The notes beneath the pieces were generated by a model, which was given only the letters and a program-made list of their open reading frames with translations, made no database searches and was not told where the DNA came from. From Lachnospiraceae bacterium (GTDB lineage: Bacteria; Bacillota; Clostridia; Lachnospirales; Lachnospiraceae), in the NCBI GenBank assembly GCA_024690605.1, contig JAILOV010000010.1:26493-90492 (forward strand): a stretch of 64,000 nt of DNA. The letters are read 5' to 3'. The position numbers and the translations under genes are program-made. Below, in pieces: positions 18,315 to 26,656 of the stretch. Each line of letters begins with the position of its first letter. The stretch's first letter is position 1.

Positions 18315-19028
18315 TTATTCCTCTGCGGGCAGCTCTTCGGAACCCTCCGCATAATCGCCGGCTTCATAGAGATCTTCCGGAGGCTGCACTTCCGGGATCT
18401 CGGGCTCTGCCTGGACTGCCTGTGCGGGCTGCACGACGCGCTGCTGTTGCGCAGGTGCCGAGAAGGCCTGCAGCGAGGGCTTCAGATCCTCGCGATTGCC
18501 TCTGACCGTCTCCTGATATCGCACGAGCTGGTTCATGAAGCTCTCGTAACTGCGCTCCGTTGTGCCGATCGTGCGGCCGACGACCGTTTCAAACTCTCTG
18601 AGAAGCTTGTCGGTATACTGCGCCGCCGACTGCTTCATCGAATTGGCCTGACGCATCGCATCGTCGATGATGCCCTGTGCGCGCTTGGCCGCGTCCTCGA
18701 TCACAACATTGGCCTGCGCATAGGCCTGCTTCATGATCTCATGCTCACTGACCAGTTCGTTGGACTGCACCGCGGTCTCGTCAAGGAGCGCTTTCGCCTT
18801 GGTCCTGGCGTCGTTCATGATCGCTTCCTTGTTGACGATGATCTTCTGATAGCGGCGCACCTCTTCGGGCACCTTGAGCCTGAGTTCCCGCAGAAGCTCA
18901 TCCATCTCTTCCTTGTTGACAATGATCTTCGTGTTGGAGAGCGGCTGATACTTGCAGCTGTCGATATACACCTCGATCTCGCCGATGATCTCCTCGATCG
19001 CGCTGACGGAAGCATTTTCAGAAGCCAT
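18315..19028 (-). CDS. coiled-coil protein, DivIVA/V-ATPase-H-like
   Basis: A 237-aa soluble protein. Residues about 45-150 are alpha-helical and Lys/Glu/Ala-rich, with the heptad pattern of a coiled coil; residues about 165-237 are a Pro/Glu/Gln-rich tail (AQAVQAEPEIPEVQPPEDL). Proteins of this kind next to coaD in Lachnospiraceae are usually labelled as ATPase-like or DivIVA-like on helix pattern alone. No N-terminal DivIVA motif was found, so a polar or cell-division scaffold role is only a guess. The start has GGGGGATTAATC. It follows coaD by 2 bp. Confidence 0.75.
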   Translation of the reverse strand: MASENASVSAIEEIIGEIEVYIDSCKYQPLSNTKIIVNKEEMDELLRELRLKVPEEVRRYQKIIVNKEAIMNDARTKAKALLDETAVQSNELVSEHEIMKQAYAQANVVIEDAAKRAQGIIDDAMRQANSMKQSAAQYTDKLLREFETVVGRTIGTTERSYESFMNQLVRYQETVRGNREDLKPSLQAFSAPAQQQRVVQPAQAVQAEPEIPEVQPPEDLYEAGDYAEGSEELPAEE

Positions 19029-19030
19029 GA

Positions 19031-19519
19031 TTAATCCCCCCTGTGATATTTCTGATACAACATCGGCACCAGGAACGGCGGTACAAGACCCGACACATCG
19101 CCGCCGAAACTCGCGATCTCTCTGACGATCGAACTTGAGAGATAGGAATAGCGCAGATCGGTGTTCAGAAACAGCGTATCCAGTTCCCCGTGAGACAGTT
19201 CCCTGTTGGTCTGTGCGATCTGCAGCTCATATTCGAAATCCGTGATCGCCCGCAGTCCGCGGATCGCGATGTGAATGTCCTTTTCCCTGCAATAGTCGAT
19301 GAGCAGACCCTGATAGGAATCCACCGTCACATTGTCCAGGTCTGCAGTCGCATCCTGCAATATCTTAACACGTTCCTCGGTCAAAAACAACGGTGTCTTG
19401 GCGCTGTTGACCATGACCGTGACATTGAGCCGGTCAAACATGGCCGCCGCGCGCCGGATGATGTCAAGATGCCCGAGTGTCGCAGGATCAAAGCTGCCCG
19501 GATAAACTGCTGTCTTCAT
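19031..19519 (-). CDS. coaD: phosphopantetheine adenylyltransferase
   Basis: A 162-aa enzyme of coenzyme A synthesis that joins 4'-phosphopantetheine and ATP to give dephospho-CoA. The nucleotide-transferase motif is in YPGSFDPATLGHLDIIRR, and the second signature is YSYLSSSIVREIA. The length is normal. The ATG at 19519 lies inside the end of rsmD (32-bp overlap) with GAAAGG upstream. The rsmD-coaD pair is standard in Firmicutes. Confidence 0.96.
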   Translation of the reverse strand: MKTAVYPGSFDPATLGHLDIIRRAAAMFDRLNVTVMVNSAKTPLFLTEERVKILQDATADLDNVTVDSYQGLLIDYCREKDIHIAIRGLRAITDFEYELQIAQTNRELSHGELDTLFLNTDLRYSYLSSSIVREIASFGGDVSGLVPPFLVPMLYQKYHRGD

Positions 19520-20072
19520 CGCATGCCTTTCTTTTGATAAACAGATGCCGGTTGGTCTTGTAGTTCTTCTCGCGCACGATCCGGAGTCCGAGATCCCCGA
19601 TCCCCTCCAGTTCCTCATGGATCGGACATTCGACCAGAATCAGCGTGTCGTCGGTGACCCAGCTCATGGCGGCAAGCTGCGACAGCGTACGCAGATACTG
19701 TCCCGCTTCATAGGGCGGATCCAGATACACGATATCTGCCTCCTTTTCGTGGATGTTCCTGAGCGCGAGCACCACGTCCTGTTTCAGGAGCGTCCCCTTT
19801 TCCTCCAGATGGGTGTGTCGGAGATTCTCGGCGACACAGGCAGCGGCTTCCTTGCCGTTTTCGACAAAATAGGCGTGACGCGCGCCGCGGGAAAGTGCCT
19901 CGATCCCGATGCCCCCGCTGCCGGCGAACAGATCCACGAACACACAGCCCGGCACCTCATTCTGGAGCATATTGAACAGGGTCTCCTTGATGCGGTCCTG
20001 CGTCGGCCTGGTGTCCTCGCCCTTCGGCGTGACCAGGTTCATCCTGCGGGCACTGCCCGCGATCACTCTCAT
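19488..20072 (-). CDS. rsmD: 16S rRNA (guanine(966)-N2)-methyltransferase RsmD
   Basis: A 194-aa SAM-dependent methyltransferase acting on the small ribosomal subunit. It has the N-terminal MRVIAGSARRMNL, the SAM motif DLFAGSGGIGIEALSRGA and the catalytic DPPYEAG. GGAGGGAGCGGAC precedes the ATG. It overlaps coaD and follows the topoisomerase gene by 22 bp. Confidence 0.95.
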   Translation of the reverse strand: MRVIAGSARRMNLVTPKGEDTRPTQDRIKETLFNMLQNEVPGCVFVDLFAGSGGIGIEALSRGARHAYFVENGKEAAACVAENLRHTHLEEKGTLLKQDVVLALRNIHEKEADIVYLDPPYEAGQYLRTLSQLAAMSWVTDDTLILVECPIHEELEGIGDLGLRIVREKNYKTNRHLFIKRKACDEDSSLSGQL

Positions 20073-20094
20073 GTCCGCTCCCTCCGGCCGCCGT

Positions 20095-22335
20095 TCATCC
20101 CTTGATCACGCGGCTGCCCTTGCCGTCCCGGTTGGCGATCTTGAGCGAAGACAGCGGAATGCCGATGCCGCCCTCCTCGATCATCTTTTCCTCGCCCTCC
20201 GTCAGATAGTGCACCGCGCGGACGGTATCCTCACGTCCCAGCTTCATGCCGCGCACACCGACGGCTCCCTTTTTCTTTTCGGGAACATCCGAAACGGGGA
20301 ATCGCAGGAAGAATCCGTTCTCCGTCTGCAGGATCATGGTCTGCTGGTCGCGCAGCACGGTGACATCGATGACTTCGTCGCCGTCCATGAGCTTCGTAGC
20401 GGCAACCGTCCGCTTGGAGACATCAAATTCGCCGCCGTCCACCACCTTGCAGTTGGCAAGCTTCGTGACGAACATCAGACGGAAGAGATTGAGATCGGAC
20501 TGGCTCGCCGCCAGCACGATCCGCTCTCTGGCGGAATCGAAATTGCTCACGTTGTCCACGGGGATCCCCTTGTCTCTGAGCTTTCCGGCCGGAAGATCCT
20601 GCGCACGGAAGGTATAGAGCTGGCCGGTGTCCGTGAACAGCACGATCTTGCCGGTGTTCTTGCAGGGGAAGAAGAATCGGAAATCCGCTTCCAGTGCCTC
20701 CCTGTTCTTTTCGATGGAGGAGGCGTCGATCGTCTTGGCATAACCGAAACGGTCCATGACGAAGCCGACCTCGATCTCCTCCACGGGTTTGGCGACATAG
20801 ACCGCCTCGGCGACATTGTCGATCACCGTGCGGCGCTTCTGTCCGTAAGCCTTTTTGATCTCAAGGAGTTCCTGCTGAATGGCGAGCGAAAGAGAATTCC
20901 TGTCGGTCAGCAGATCCTCGTAGCGGTAGATATTGGCCACGGTCTCTTCGTGCTCCTTAAGGAGCGCTTCCAGTTCGAGACCGATCAGCTTGTACAGACG
21001 CATCTCCAGGATCGCGTCCGCCTGCCGCTCCGTGAACAGCAGCTGTGTGGCCATCGCCGCGCTCTCGCGTGTCTTGAACCGGATGCCCTCCGTGACGCCG
21101 TTCACGAGACAGTTCTTTGCCATCGCACGGTCACGGCTGCCCCGGAGGATCTCGATCACGAGATCGATCACATTACAGGCCTTGATCAGGCCCTCCTGCA
21201 CTTCCTTTTTCTCCCGCTCCTTGGCAAGGAGCGTCGTGTATTTCCTTGTCGCCGTCGCGAACTGAAAATCGATCGAAGCCTGCAGGATCTGCTTCAGACT
21301 GAGCACTTCGGGACGACCGTCCGCGATCGCCAGCATGTTGACGCCAAAGCTGTCCTCCAGCTTGGTCTTCTTGTAGAGCAGATTGGTGAAGTTTTCTACA
21401 TCCGTATCCTTTTTCAGCTCCACCACGATACGGACGCCCTCCTTGGAGGACTGGTTGGAAATGTCGATGATATCGTTGGTCAGCTTGTTCTCGGCAAGCG
21501 CCGCGATGTCCTCAAGAAGCTTGCCGATGCCGGCGCCGATCATCGTGTAGGGGATCTCCGTGATCACCAGACGGATGTGACCGTTCTTCTCCGTTTCGGT
21601 CTCGACCTTGCCCCTGAGCCGCACCTTGCCGCTGCCCGTCTCATAGATCTGTTCCAGATCATCGGCGTTCATGACGATGCCGCCGGTGGGAAAATCCGGC
21701 CCCTGTACATAGCGCATGAGCTGAGAGACGCTCAGGTCGCTGTTCTTCATGAGAGCCACCTCGGCATCGATCACCTCGGCCAGATTGTGCGGCGGTGTCG
21801 AAGTCGCCATACCGACGGCGATGCCTTCCGATCCGTTGATGAGAAAATGCGGGATCTTGACCGGCAGGACCGAGGGTTCTCTTTCCGTCTCATCGAAATT
21901 GGGGATGAAATCCACGACATCCTTGTCGAGATCGGCGAGGAAGTGTTCCTGCGTGATCCGGGAGAGACGGGCTTCCGTGTAACGCATGGCGGCGGCGCCG
22001 TCGCCCTCGATGTTACCGAAGTTGCCGTGCCCGTCCACGAGCGGCAGCATCTTCTTGAAATCCTGTGCCATGACGACCAGACAGTCATAGATCGAACTGT
22101 CACCGTGCGGATGATATTTACCCATCGTGTCGCCGACGATACGGGCGCTCTTGCGGTAGGGCCGGTCATAGCGCAGCCCCAGCTCCGACATGTCATAGAG
22201 TGTGCGCCTCTGCACGGGCTTTAAGCCGTCCCGCACGTCCGGAAGCGCTCTGGCGACGATGACGCTCATCGCGTAGTCAATGAAGTTTTTCTGCATGACC
22301 TCGGAGTACTCGGTCTTGATGATCCTGTCTTCCAT
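20095..22335 (-). CDS. type II topoisomerase A subunit (ParC/GyrA family)
   Basis: A 746-aa DNA-cutting subunit. The winged-helix region is [11 protein letters not shown] with the quinolone-pocket sequence [11 protein letters not shown], and the catalytic pair is Arg118-Tyr119 in [11 protein letters not shown]. The C-terminal beta-pinwheel is present, but I see no GyrA box of the QRRGGRG type at its start, which favours a topoisomerase IV-like ParC. The name is left open because many Lachnospiraceae carry two A subunits and the partner B subunit is not in the window. AAAAGGACGAT precedes the ATG. It lies downstream of the flagellin gene with a hairpin between them. Confidence 0.9.
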   Translation of the reverse strand: MEDRIIKTEYSEVMQKNFIDYAMSVIVARALPDVRDGLKPVQRRTLYDMSELGLRYDRPYRKSARIVGDTMGKYHPHGDSSIYDCLVVMAQDFKKMLPLVDGHGNFGNIEGDGAAAMRYTEARLSRITQEHFLADLDKDVVDFIPNFDETEREPSVLPVKIPHFLINGSEGIAVGMATSTPPHNLAEVIDAEVALMKNSDLSVSQLMRYVQGPDFPTGGIVMNADDLEQIYETGSGKVRLRGKVETETEKNGHIRLVITEIPYTMIGAGIGKLLEDIAALAENKLTNDIIDISNQSSKEGVRIVVELKKDTDVENFTNLLYKKTKLEDSFGVNMLAIADGRPEVLSLKQILQASIDFQFATATRKYTTLLAKEREKKEVQEGLIKACNVIDLVIEILRGSRDRAMAKNCLVNGVTEGIRFKTRESAAMATQLLFTERQADAILEMRLYKLIGLELEALLKEHEETVANIYRYEDLLTDRNSLSLAIQQELLEIKKAYGQKRRTVIDNVAEAVYVAKPVEEIEVGFVMDRFGYAKTIDASSIEKNREALEADFRFFFPCKNTGKIVLFTDTGQLYTFRAQDLPAGKLRDKGIPVDNVSNFDSARERIVLAASQSDLNLFRLMFVTKLANCKVVDGGEFDVSKRTVAATKLMDGDEVIDVTVLRDQQTMILQTENGFFLRFPVSDVPEKKKGAVGVRGMKLGREDTVRAVHYLTEGEEKMIEEGGIGIPLSSLKIANRDGKGSRVIKG

Positions 22336-22353
22336 ATCGTCCTTTTCATGGAA

Positions 22354-22386
22354 AGACGGTATGCATACTCTCGTTGCATACCGTCT
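22354..22386 (-). terminator. 12-bp inverted repeat, terminator-like hairpin after flagellin
   Basis: A perfect inverted repeat AGACGGTATGCA / TGCATACCGTCT with a 9-nt loop. On the minus strand it is followed by TTTCC only, so it would be a leaky terminator. It sits 19 bp upstream of the topoisomerase start. Confidence 0.6.
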
Positions 22387-22411
22387 CCGGTTTTCCTGGT
22401 TGTGTCATCCG

Positions 22412-23212
22412 TCAGGCAAAGAGTGCCGCGTTCTTCGTCTGCTCTTCCTCTTCCTGACGCTTCTGCATCATGATCTCCGCTGCAGTCAGCGTCTTGTTCT
22501 TGTTGACCTCGAGCATTTCCTCCGCGATGTCGGCGTCCTCGAGCGTGGACTGCGACGCCGTCAGATTCTGCGCCGACACGGCGTTGTTGGCAATGGTGTG
22601 ATCCAGTCCGTTGGTCTGTGCCCCGGCAATGCTTCTGGCGGTCGCCACCTTTTCCATGGCCTTGTCGACCGAATCCAGATCAAAATTATCAAGAATGCTC
22701 ACGCTGTTTCCGACCCCGAGAGACGCGGAATCGACCGCCGCGGTGCTGATCTCCTCCGTGGAGCCCTCGTTGTCCGCAAGAAGCGTGACGCTGCCGTCCT
22801 CGGTGAGCAGGGTCTTCTCATTGTACTGCGCCTGCTGAGAGACATCGTCGATGCCTTCCTTAAGCTGATCCGTCTCCGCCTGGATCGCCTGTTTGTCCTC
22901 GTCACTCATCAGGCCGCTGTTGGCGCGGATCGAAAGCTCGCGCATGCGCTGCAGATAGTCGTTGATGCCGTCCATACCGCCGTCAGCGATATAGAGAGCG
23001 GATCTGCCGGCCTGAAGATTCTGTCTGCCGACCTCGAATCCCTTGGCGGAATTCGCCAGTTTCTTTGCGATCGCCATCTCGGCGGCACCGTCCGAAGCCT
23101 GATTGACCTTCTTGCCGCTGGAAGCGTTGCGCATGTGCTTTGTCTGATCGCGCTGCGTCTGATACTGCTGAACATTGAATCTGTTTGCACCGATCCCGCC
23201 GACTCCGCTCAT
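22412..23212 (-). CDS. short flagellin-like protein, orphan
   Basis: A 266-aa protein with flagellin D0/D1 ends and almost no central domain. The N-terminal landmarks are SSGKKVNQASDGAAEMAIA (in place of the usual SGxRINxAxDDAAGLAI) and MDGINDYLQRMRELSIRAN. The C-terminal half has TLEDADIAEEMLEVNKNKTL and a helical tail. The end is unusual: QKRQEEEEQTKNAALFA instead of the conserved NVLSLL(R). No chaperone, cap or other flagellar gene is near. AAGGAAGGAAG precedes the ATG and a near-consensus sigma-A promoter lies upstream rather than an obvious sigma-28 one. Confidence 0.85.
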   Translation of the reverse strand: MSGVGGIGANRFNVQQYQTQRDQTKHMRNASSGKKVNQASDGAAEMAIAKKLANSAKGFEVGRQNLQAGRSALYIADGGMDGINDYLQRMRELSIRANSGLMSDEDKQAIQAETDQLKEGIDDVSQQAQYNEKTLLTEDGSVTLLADNEGSTEEISTAAVDSASLGVGNSVSILDNFDLDSVDKAMEKVATARSIAGAQTNGLDHTIANNAVSAQNLTASQSTLEDADIAEEMLEVNKNKTLTAAEIMMQKRQEEEEQTKNAALFA

Positions 23213-23229
23213 ATCTTCCTTCCTTTCCC

Positions 23230-23257
23230 GGACAAGCGCGGCTTCCCTGCCGCGTCC
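23230..23257 (-). other. stem-loop in flagellin mRNA leader
   Basis: GGAC-GCGGC and GCCGC-GCTT-GTCC form a GC-rich hairpin about 18 nt before the flagellin start. There is no U-run after it. It could affect stability or translation of the leader. Confidence 0.5.
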
Positions 23258-23280
23258 GACAGAAACTTATAATTATTCAG

Positions 23281-23309
23281 ATTATGACATAAGAACAGGG
23301 AAAAGTCAA
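23281..23309 (-). promoter_or_regulatory. promoter of flagellin gene
   Basis: TTGACT (23304-23309), a 17-bp spacer and CATAAT (23281-23286) on the minus strand, giving a leader of about 62 nt. Confidence 0.65.
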
Positions 23310-23312
23310 CCG

Positions 23313-24437
23313 TTACCGCGCCAGATCCTCGATGCAGATATCCAGATCGACGTTGCCTTCGATGCCGTCGACGTGTCCTTTGTCGGAATACTGCCAGTAG
23401 CTGTATTCGTAAGGGAAATAGGGCATCTCGTCATAGAACGCGTACCATTTTTTGATGTGCTCCAGCTGATCCATGTCCAGCATCATGAGAAACGCCTTGA
23501 TGTTGCCGTAAAGCATCGGCTGATACCCCGCCTCCTGCACGCGGTTGCAGAAAGCGAGCACATTGGCCGTGTTCTGTTCAATGCTCTGCTCATTGGTCCT
23601 GGCGTCATCGGAATCCGACTGCTCGAAATCGAAGACGACCGGAAGCGTGATCTCAAAGGGGGCGAGCACATCGATCACATAGTCGGCCTCTTCGATCGCC
23701 TCCTCCTCACTGATCGCCTGCGTATAGAAATAGACGCCCACGTCCAGGCCGGCATCAAGAGCCCCCTTGACGTTTGCCTCGAACTGCGCATCCTCGATGA
23801 GCTTTCCCTCGGAGCTGCCGCGCGCACCGGCTCGGATGAAGGCAAAGCTCACGCCGTCCGCGGCGACCTTGTCCCAGTTGATCCTCCCCTGAAACCTCGA
23901 TACATCGACACCCAGTGCGCCGGATACCGACGGATCCGCCCCGCGGTACAGCATCCGTCCGTTCTCATCAAGCTTCAGCTCGGACGGCTGCACGATCGCC
24001 TGCTTATAGCTGTCATTTCTCGGGAAGAAATAGAAACTGCCGCCGCTGCTGACGACCAGTTCATCGCTGAAGGTGCCGTAGAGATTGCGCAGGACCCAGG
24101 CAGTCGAACTGCCTTCGGCGAACTGGTCCTTGATCCAGGTGAGGATCCTGCCCGTTGTCTCCTTTTCTGCCCTTGCCCGCTCATTCTCGATCATGAGCGC
24201 AGCGTCCGCCTCGGTGATATAGCCCTCCGTTTCGATCCTCTCCAGTTTGTCCACACCCTCCCGGAGTTTTTCCTCGTCGCCCTGCATCACCTCGATCCGG
24301 AGCAGGAGAAATGCGCAGAAGGAAAGCGCCACCAGCGCGATGACGCTCAGAAAGATGATCGCCACCATGTTGCCGGCGCGCCTGGCACCGCGGCCGCTCT
24401 TTACGGGCCTGTCTTTTCCCGCGGGGGAAGAATTCAT
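23313..24437 (-). CDS. GH25 lysozyme-like muramidase, membrane anchored
   Basis: A 374-aa cell-wall hydrolase. Residues about 23-47 are one membrane segment (VAIIFLSVIALVALSFCAFL) after a basic N terminus, so the rest should face outward. A helical region (about 50-100) is followed by the GH25 domain from about residue 170: GVDVSRFQGRINWDKV, FAFIRAGARG, the catalytic PVVFDFEQ and SYWQYSDKG. It would cut MurNAc-GlcNAc bonds of peptidoglycan. The ATG forms an ATGA overlap with the ilvA stop, an odd partner for a wall enzyme. Confidence 0.9.
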   Translation of the reverse strand: MNSSPAGKDRPVKSGRGARRAGNMVAIIFLSVIALVALSFCAFLLLRIEVMQGDEEKLREGVDKLERIETEGYITEADAALMIENERARAEKETTGRILTWIKDQFAEGSSTAWVLRNLYGTFSDELVVSSGGSFYFFPRNDSYKQAIVQPSELKLDENGRMLYRGADPSVSGALGVDVSRFQGRINWDKVAADGVSFAFIRAGARGSSEGKLIEDAQFEANVKGALDAGLDVGVYFYTQAISEEEAIEEADYVIDVLAPFEITLPVVFDFEQSDSDDARTNEQSIEQNTANVLAFCNRVQEAGYQPMLYGNIKAFLMMLDMDQLEHIKKWYAFYDEMPYFPYEYSYWQYSDKGHVDGIEGNVDLDICIEDLAR

Positions 24438-25720
24438 ATGATCGTCCTCACGATCTTCGGAAGATAGCCTTTGCTCTCAAGCGCGGCGAGGATCTGATCC
24501 TTGTGATCCGTGCCGAAGGCCTCCAGTGTGATGCGCAGCTCCACCGCCGCATTGCGGTTGATGGAGACGAACTGATTGTGCTCGAGTTTGATGACATTGC
24601 CCCGTTCTTTCGCGATGATCTCCGCGACATGCTGCAGCTCGCCAGGACGGTCCGGCAGCAGGACCGACACGGTAAAGATCCTGTCTCTGCGGATGAGTCC
24701 CTGCTGCACCACCGAGGACATCGTGATCACATCCATGTTGCCGCCGGAGAGGATGCAGACCACCTTTTTCCTGGCACAATCCACCTGCTTCAGGGCGGCC
24801 ACGGAGAGAAGGCCCGAATTCTCCACGACCATCTTGTGATTCTCGACCATATCCAGGAACGTGACCACCAGATCCTCATCCGGAACGGACACGAACTGAT
24901 CGATGTTGGCTTTTACATAGGGGAAGATCTTCTCCCCCGGCGTTTTCACCGCCGTGCCGTCCGCGATCGTGCTGACGGAAGGCAGCGTCACGACATGACC
25001 GCGTTTGACGGAAGCCTGCATACAGGCAGCGCCCTCGGGTTCTACGCCGATGACACGGATCTTGGGATTCAGAAGCTTTGCCAGCGTGCTCACGCCGCAG
25101 GCCAGACCGCCGCCGCCGATCGGCACCAGGATCATGTCCACGGTCGGCAGCTCCTTGATGATCTCCATGGCGATCGTTCCCTGCCCCGTCGCGACCGTGA
25201 GATCGTCGAACGGATGGACAAAGGTCAGACCCTTTTCTTCCGCGAGTTCCAGCGCATAAGCGCAGGCCTCGTCATAGACATCCCCCTTCAGGATCACCTT
25301 GGCGCCCAGCGCCTTCGTGCGGTTTACCTTGATGAGCGGGGTCGTGGTGGGCATCACGATCGTCGCGGGCACCTTGTAGGCCTTGGCCGCATAGGCGACG
25401 CCCTGCGCATGATTGCCGGCAGAGGCGGTGATCAGACCGCGTTTCCGCTCCTCTTCGGACATGGTGGAGATCTTGTAATAGGCGCCGCGCACCTTGTAGG
25501 CGCCTGTGCGCTGCATGTTCTCGGGCTTGAGCCACACCTTGCCCTTTGTCATCGCGCTGAAATAGTCGCTGTAAACGAGCTTGGTCTCCTGCGTGACCTC
25601 GCTCACACGGTCACAGGCCTGTTCAAAGCGTTCCAGCGTCATCTCATTCTTCGGCTTTGCGGCGCTCTTTGTCTTTGCCGTGCTCTTTGCTTTCCCTGCG
25701 CTCTTTGCCCTTTTTTCCAT
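24434..25720 (-). CDS. ilvA: threonine ammonia-lyase
   Basis: A 428-aa PLP enzyme converting threonine to 2-oxobutanoate, the first step of isoleucine synthesis or of threonine catabolism. The PLP lysine is in RTGAYKVRGA and the phosphate loop is PIGGGGLACG. A C-terminal ACT-like domain (about 350-428, VLLPDRPGELQHVAEII) suggests allosteric control. The first about 25 residues are a Lys/Ala-rich tail (AKSTAKTKSAAKPKN) not seen in most family members. I chose the ATG at 25720 because AGAGGTGA is well placed; a GTG at 25729 is less likely. Confidence 0.93.
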   Translation of the reverse strand: MEKRAKSAGKAKSTAKTKSAAKPKNEMTLERFEQACDRVSEVTQETKLVYSDYFSAMTKGKVWLKPENMQRTGAYKVRGAYYKISTMSEEERKRGLITASAGNHAQGVAYAAKAYKVPATIVMPTTTPLIKVNRTKALGAKVILKGDVYDEACAYALELAEEKGLTFVHPFDDLTVATGQGTIAMEIIKELPTVDMILVPIGGGGLACGVSTLAKLLNPKIRVIGVEPEGAACMQASVKRGHVVTLPSVSTIADGTAVKTPGEKIFPYVKANIDQFVSVPDEDLVVTFLDMVENHKMVVENSGLLSVAALKQVDCARKKVVCILSGGNMDVITMSSVVQQGLIRRDRIFTVSVLLPDRPGELQHVAEIIAKERGNVIKLEHNQFVSINRNAAVELRITLEAFGTDHKDQILAALESKGYLPKIVRTII

Positions 25721-25732
25721 ACCGGTCACCTC

Positions 25733-26653
25733 TCAGGATGTCGAAAAGATCGCGTTCACATAGTCCTCGGGATCAAACGGCGCCATGTCGTCGATCCCCT
25801 CTCCGATCCCGATATACTTCACCGGGATCCCCAGCTCATTGACGATGGCGACGGCGATGCCGCCCTTCGCCGTTCCGTCGAGCTTGGTCAGGATGATCCC
25901 CGAAAGCTTTGCCACATCAAAGAACTCCCTGGCCTGAGAGAGCCCGTTCTGTCCGGTGGTCCCGTCCAGCACGATCATGTTCTCATGATTCCAGAACGGA
26001 AGCTCCTTGTCGATGATACGGTTCATCTTCTTCAGTTCTTCCATGAGGTTCTTTTTGTTGTGCAGACGCCCGGCGGTATCGATGATCAGCATATCGATGT
26101 TCCGCGCCTGTGCTGCGTGCACGGCGTCATAAACGACACTGGCCGGATCCGCGCCCTCCGCTCCGGTGATGATCGGCACACCGGCCCGTTCGGTCCACTC
26201 GGCGAGCTGCTCCGTCGCCGCCGCGCGATAGGTGTCCGCCGCAGCGACCAGCACATTCTTCCCGGCGTTCTTAAAGAGCTTCGCGAGCTTTCCGACCGAA
26301 GTGGTCTTGCCCGCCCCGTTCACGCCGATGACAAACAGCACGGTGCGGCCGTTCAGGAACACATAGGCCGTGGGCGGCATGGCCATCTGCTCTCTGATGT
26401 TTTCGATCAGAAGAGAACGGCAGTCCGCCGTCTGGCGCAGCTTCTGCTCCTCCACCTGTCTGCGGAGATTGTCCATGATGCGGCTCGTCGCGGCGATGCC
26501 GAGATCCGCCATGATCAGGCGCTCCTCCAGCTCCTCGTAGAAATCCTCGTCGATCTCGGAATTGCCGTAAAAGACATTGTCCAGATTCTCCGATACGGAG
26601 CTCCTGGTCTTGGAAAGCGATGCCTTGAGTCTTTTGAAGAAACCTTCCGCCAT
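25733..26653 (-). CDS. ftsY: signal recognition particle receptor FtsY
   Basis: A 306-aa SRP GTPase that docks ribosome-SRP complexes at the membrane. NG-domain motifs: GVNGAGKTTSVGKLA (G1), DTYRAAATEQL, DTAGRLHN (G3), TKLDGTAKGG (G4). The long acidic A domain of some bacteria is missing and the protein begins directly with MAEGFFKRLKASLSKTR. It lies 3 bp after smc, the usual smc-ftsY order. Confidence 0.96.
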   Translation of the reverse strand: MAEGFFKRLKASLSKTRSSVSENLDNVFYGNSEIDEDFYEELEERLIMADLGIAATSRIMDNLRRQVEEQKLRQTADCRSLLIENIREQMAMPPTAYVFLNGRTVLFVIGVNGAGKTTSVGKLAKLFKNAGKNVLVAAADTYRAAATEQLAEWTERAGVPIITGAEGADPASVVYDAVHAAQARNIDMLIIDTAGRLHNKKNLMEELKKMNRIIDKELPFWNHENMIVLDGTTGQNGLSQAREFFDVAKLSGIILTKLDGTAKGGIAVAIVNELGIPVKYIGIGEGIDDMAPFDPEDYVNAIFSTS

Positions 26654-26656
26654 GGC

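Noticed and set aside
19909..22224. A 771-codon plus-strand frame opposite the topoisomerase gene
   Set aside because: Same reasons: antisense to a conserved gene, no family features and no ribosome site.
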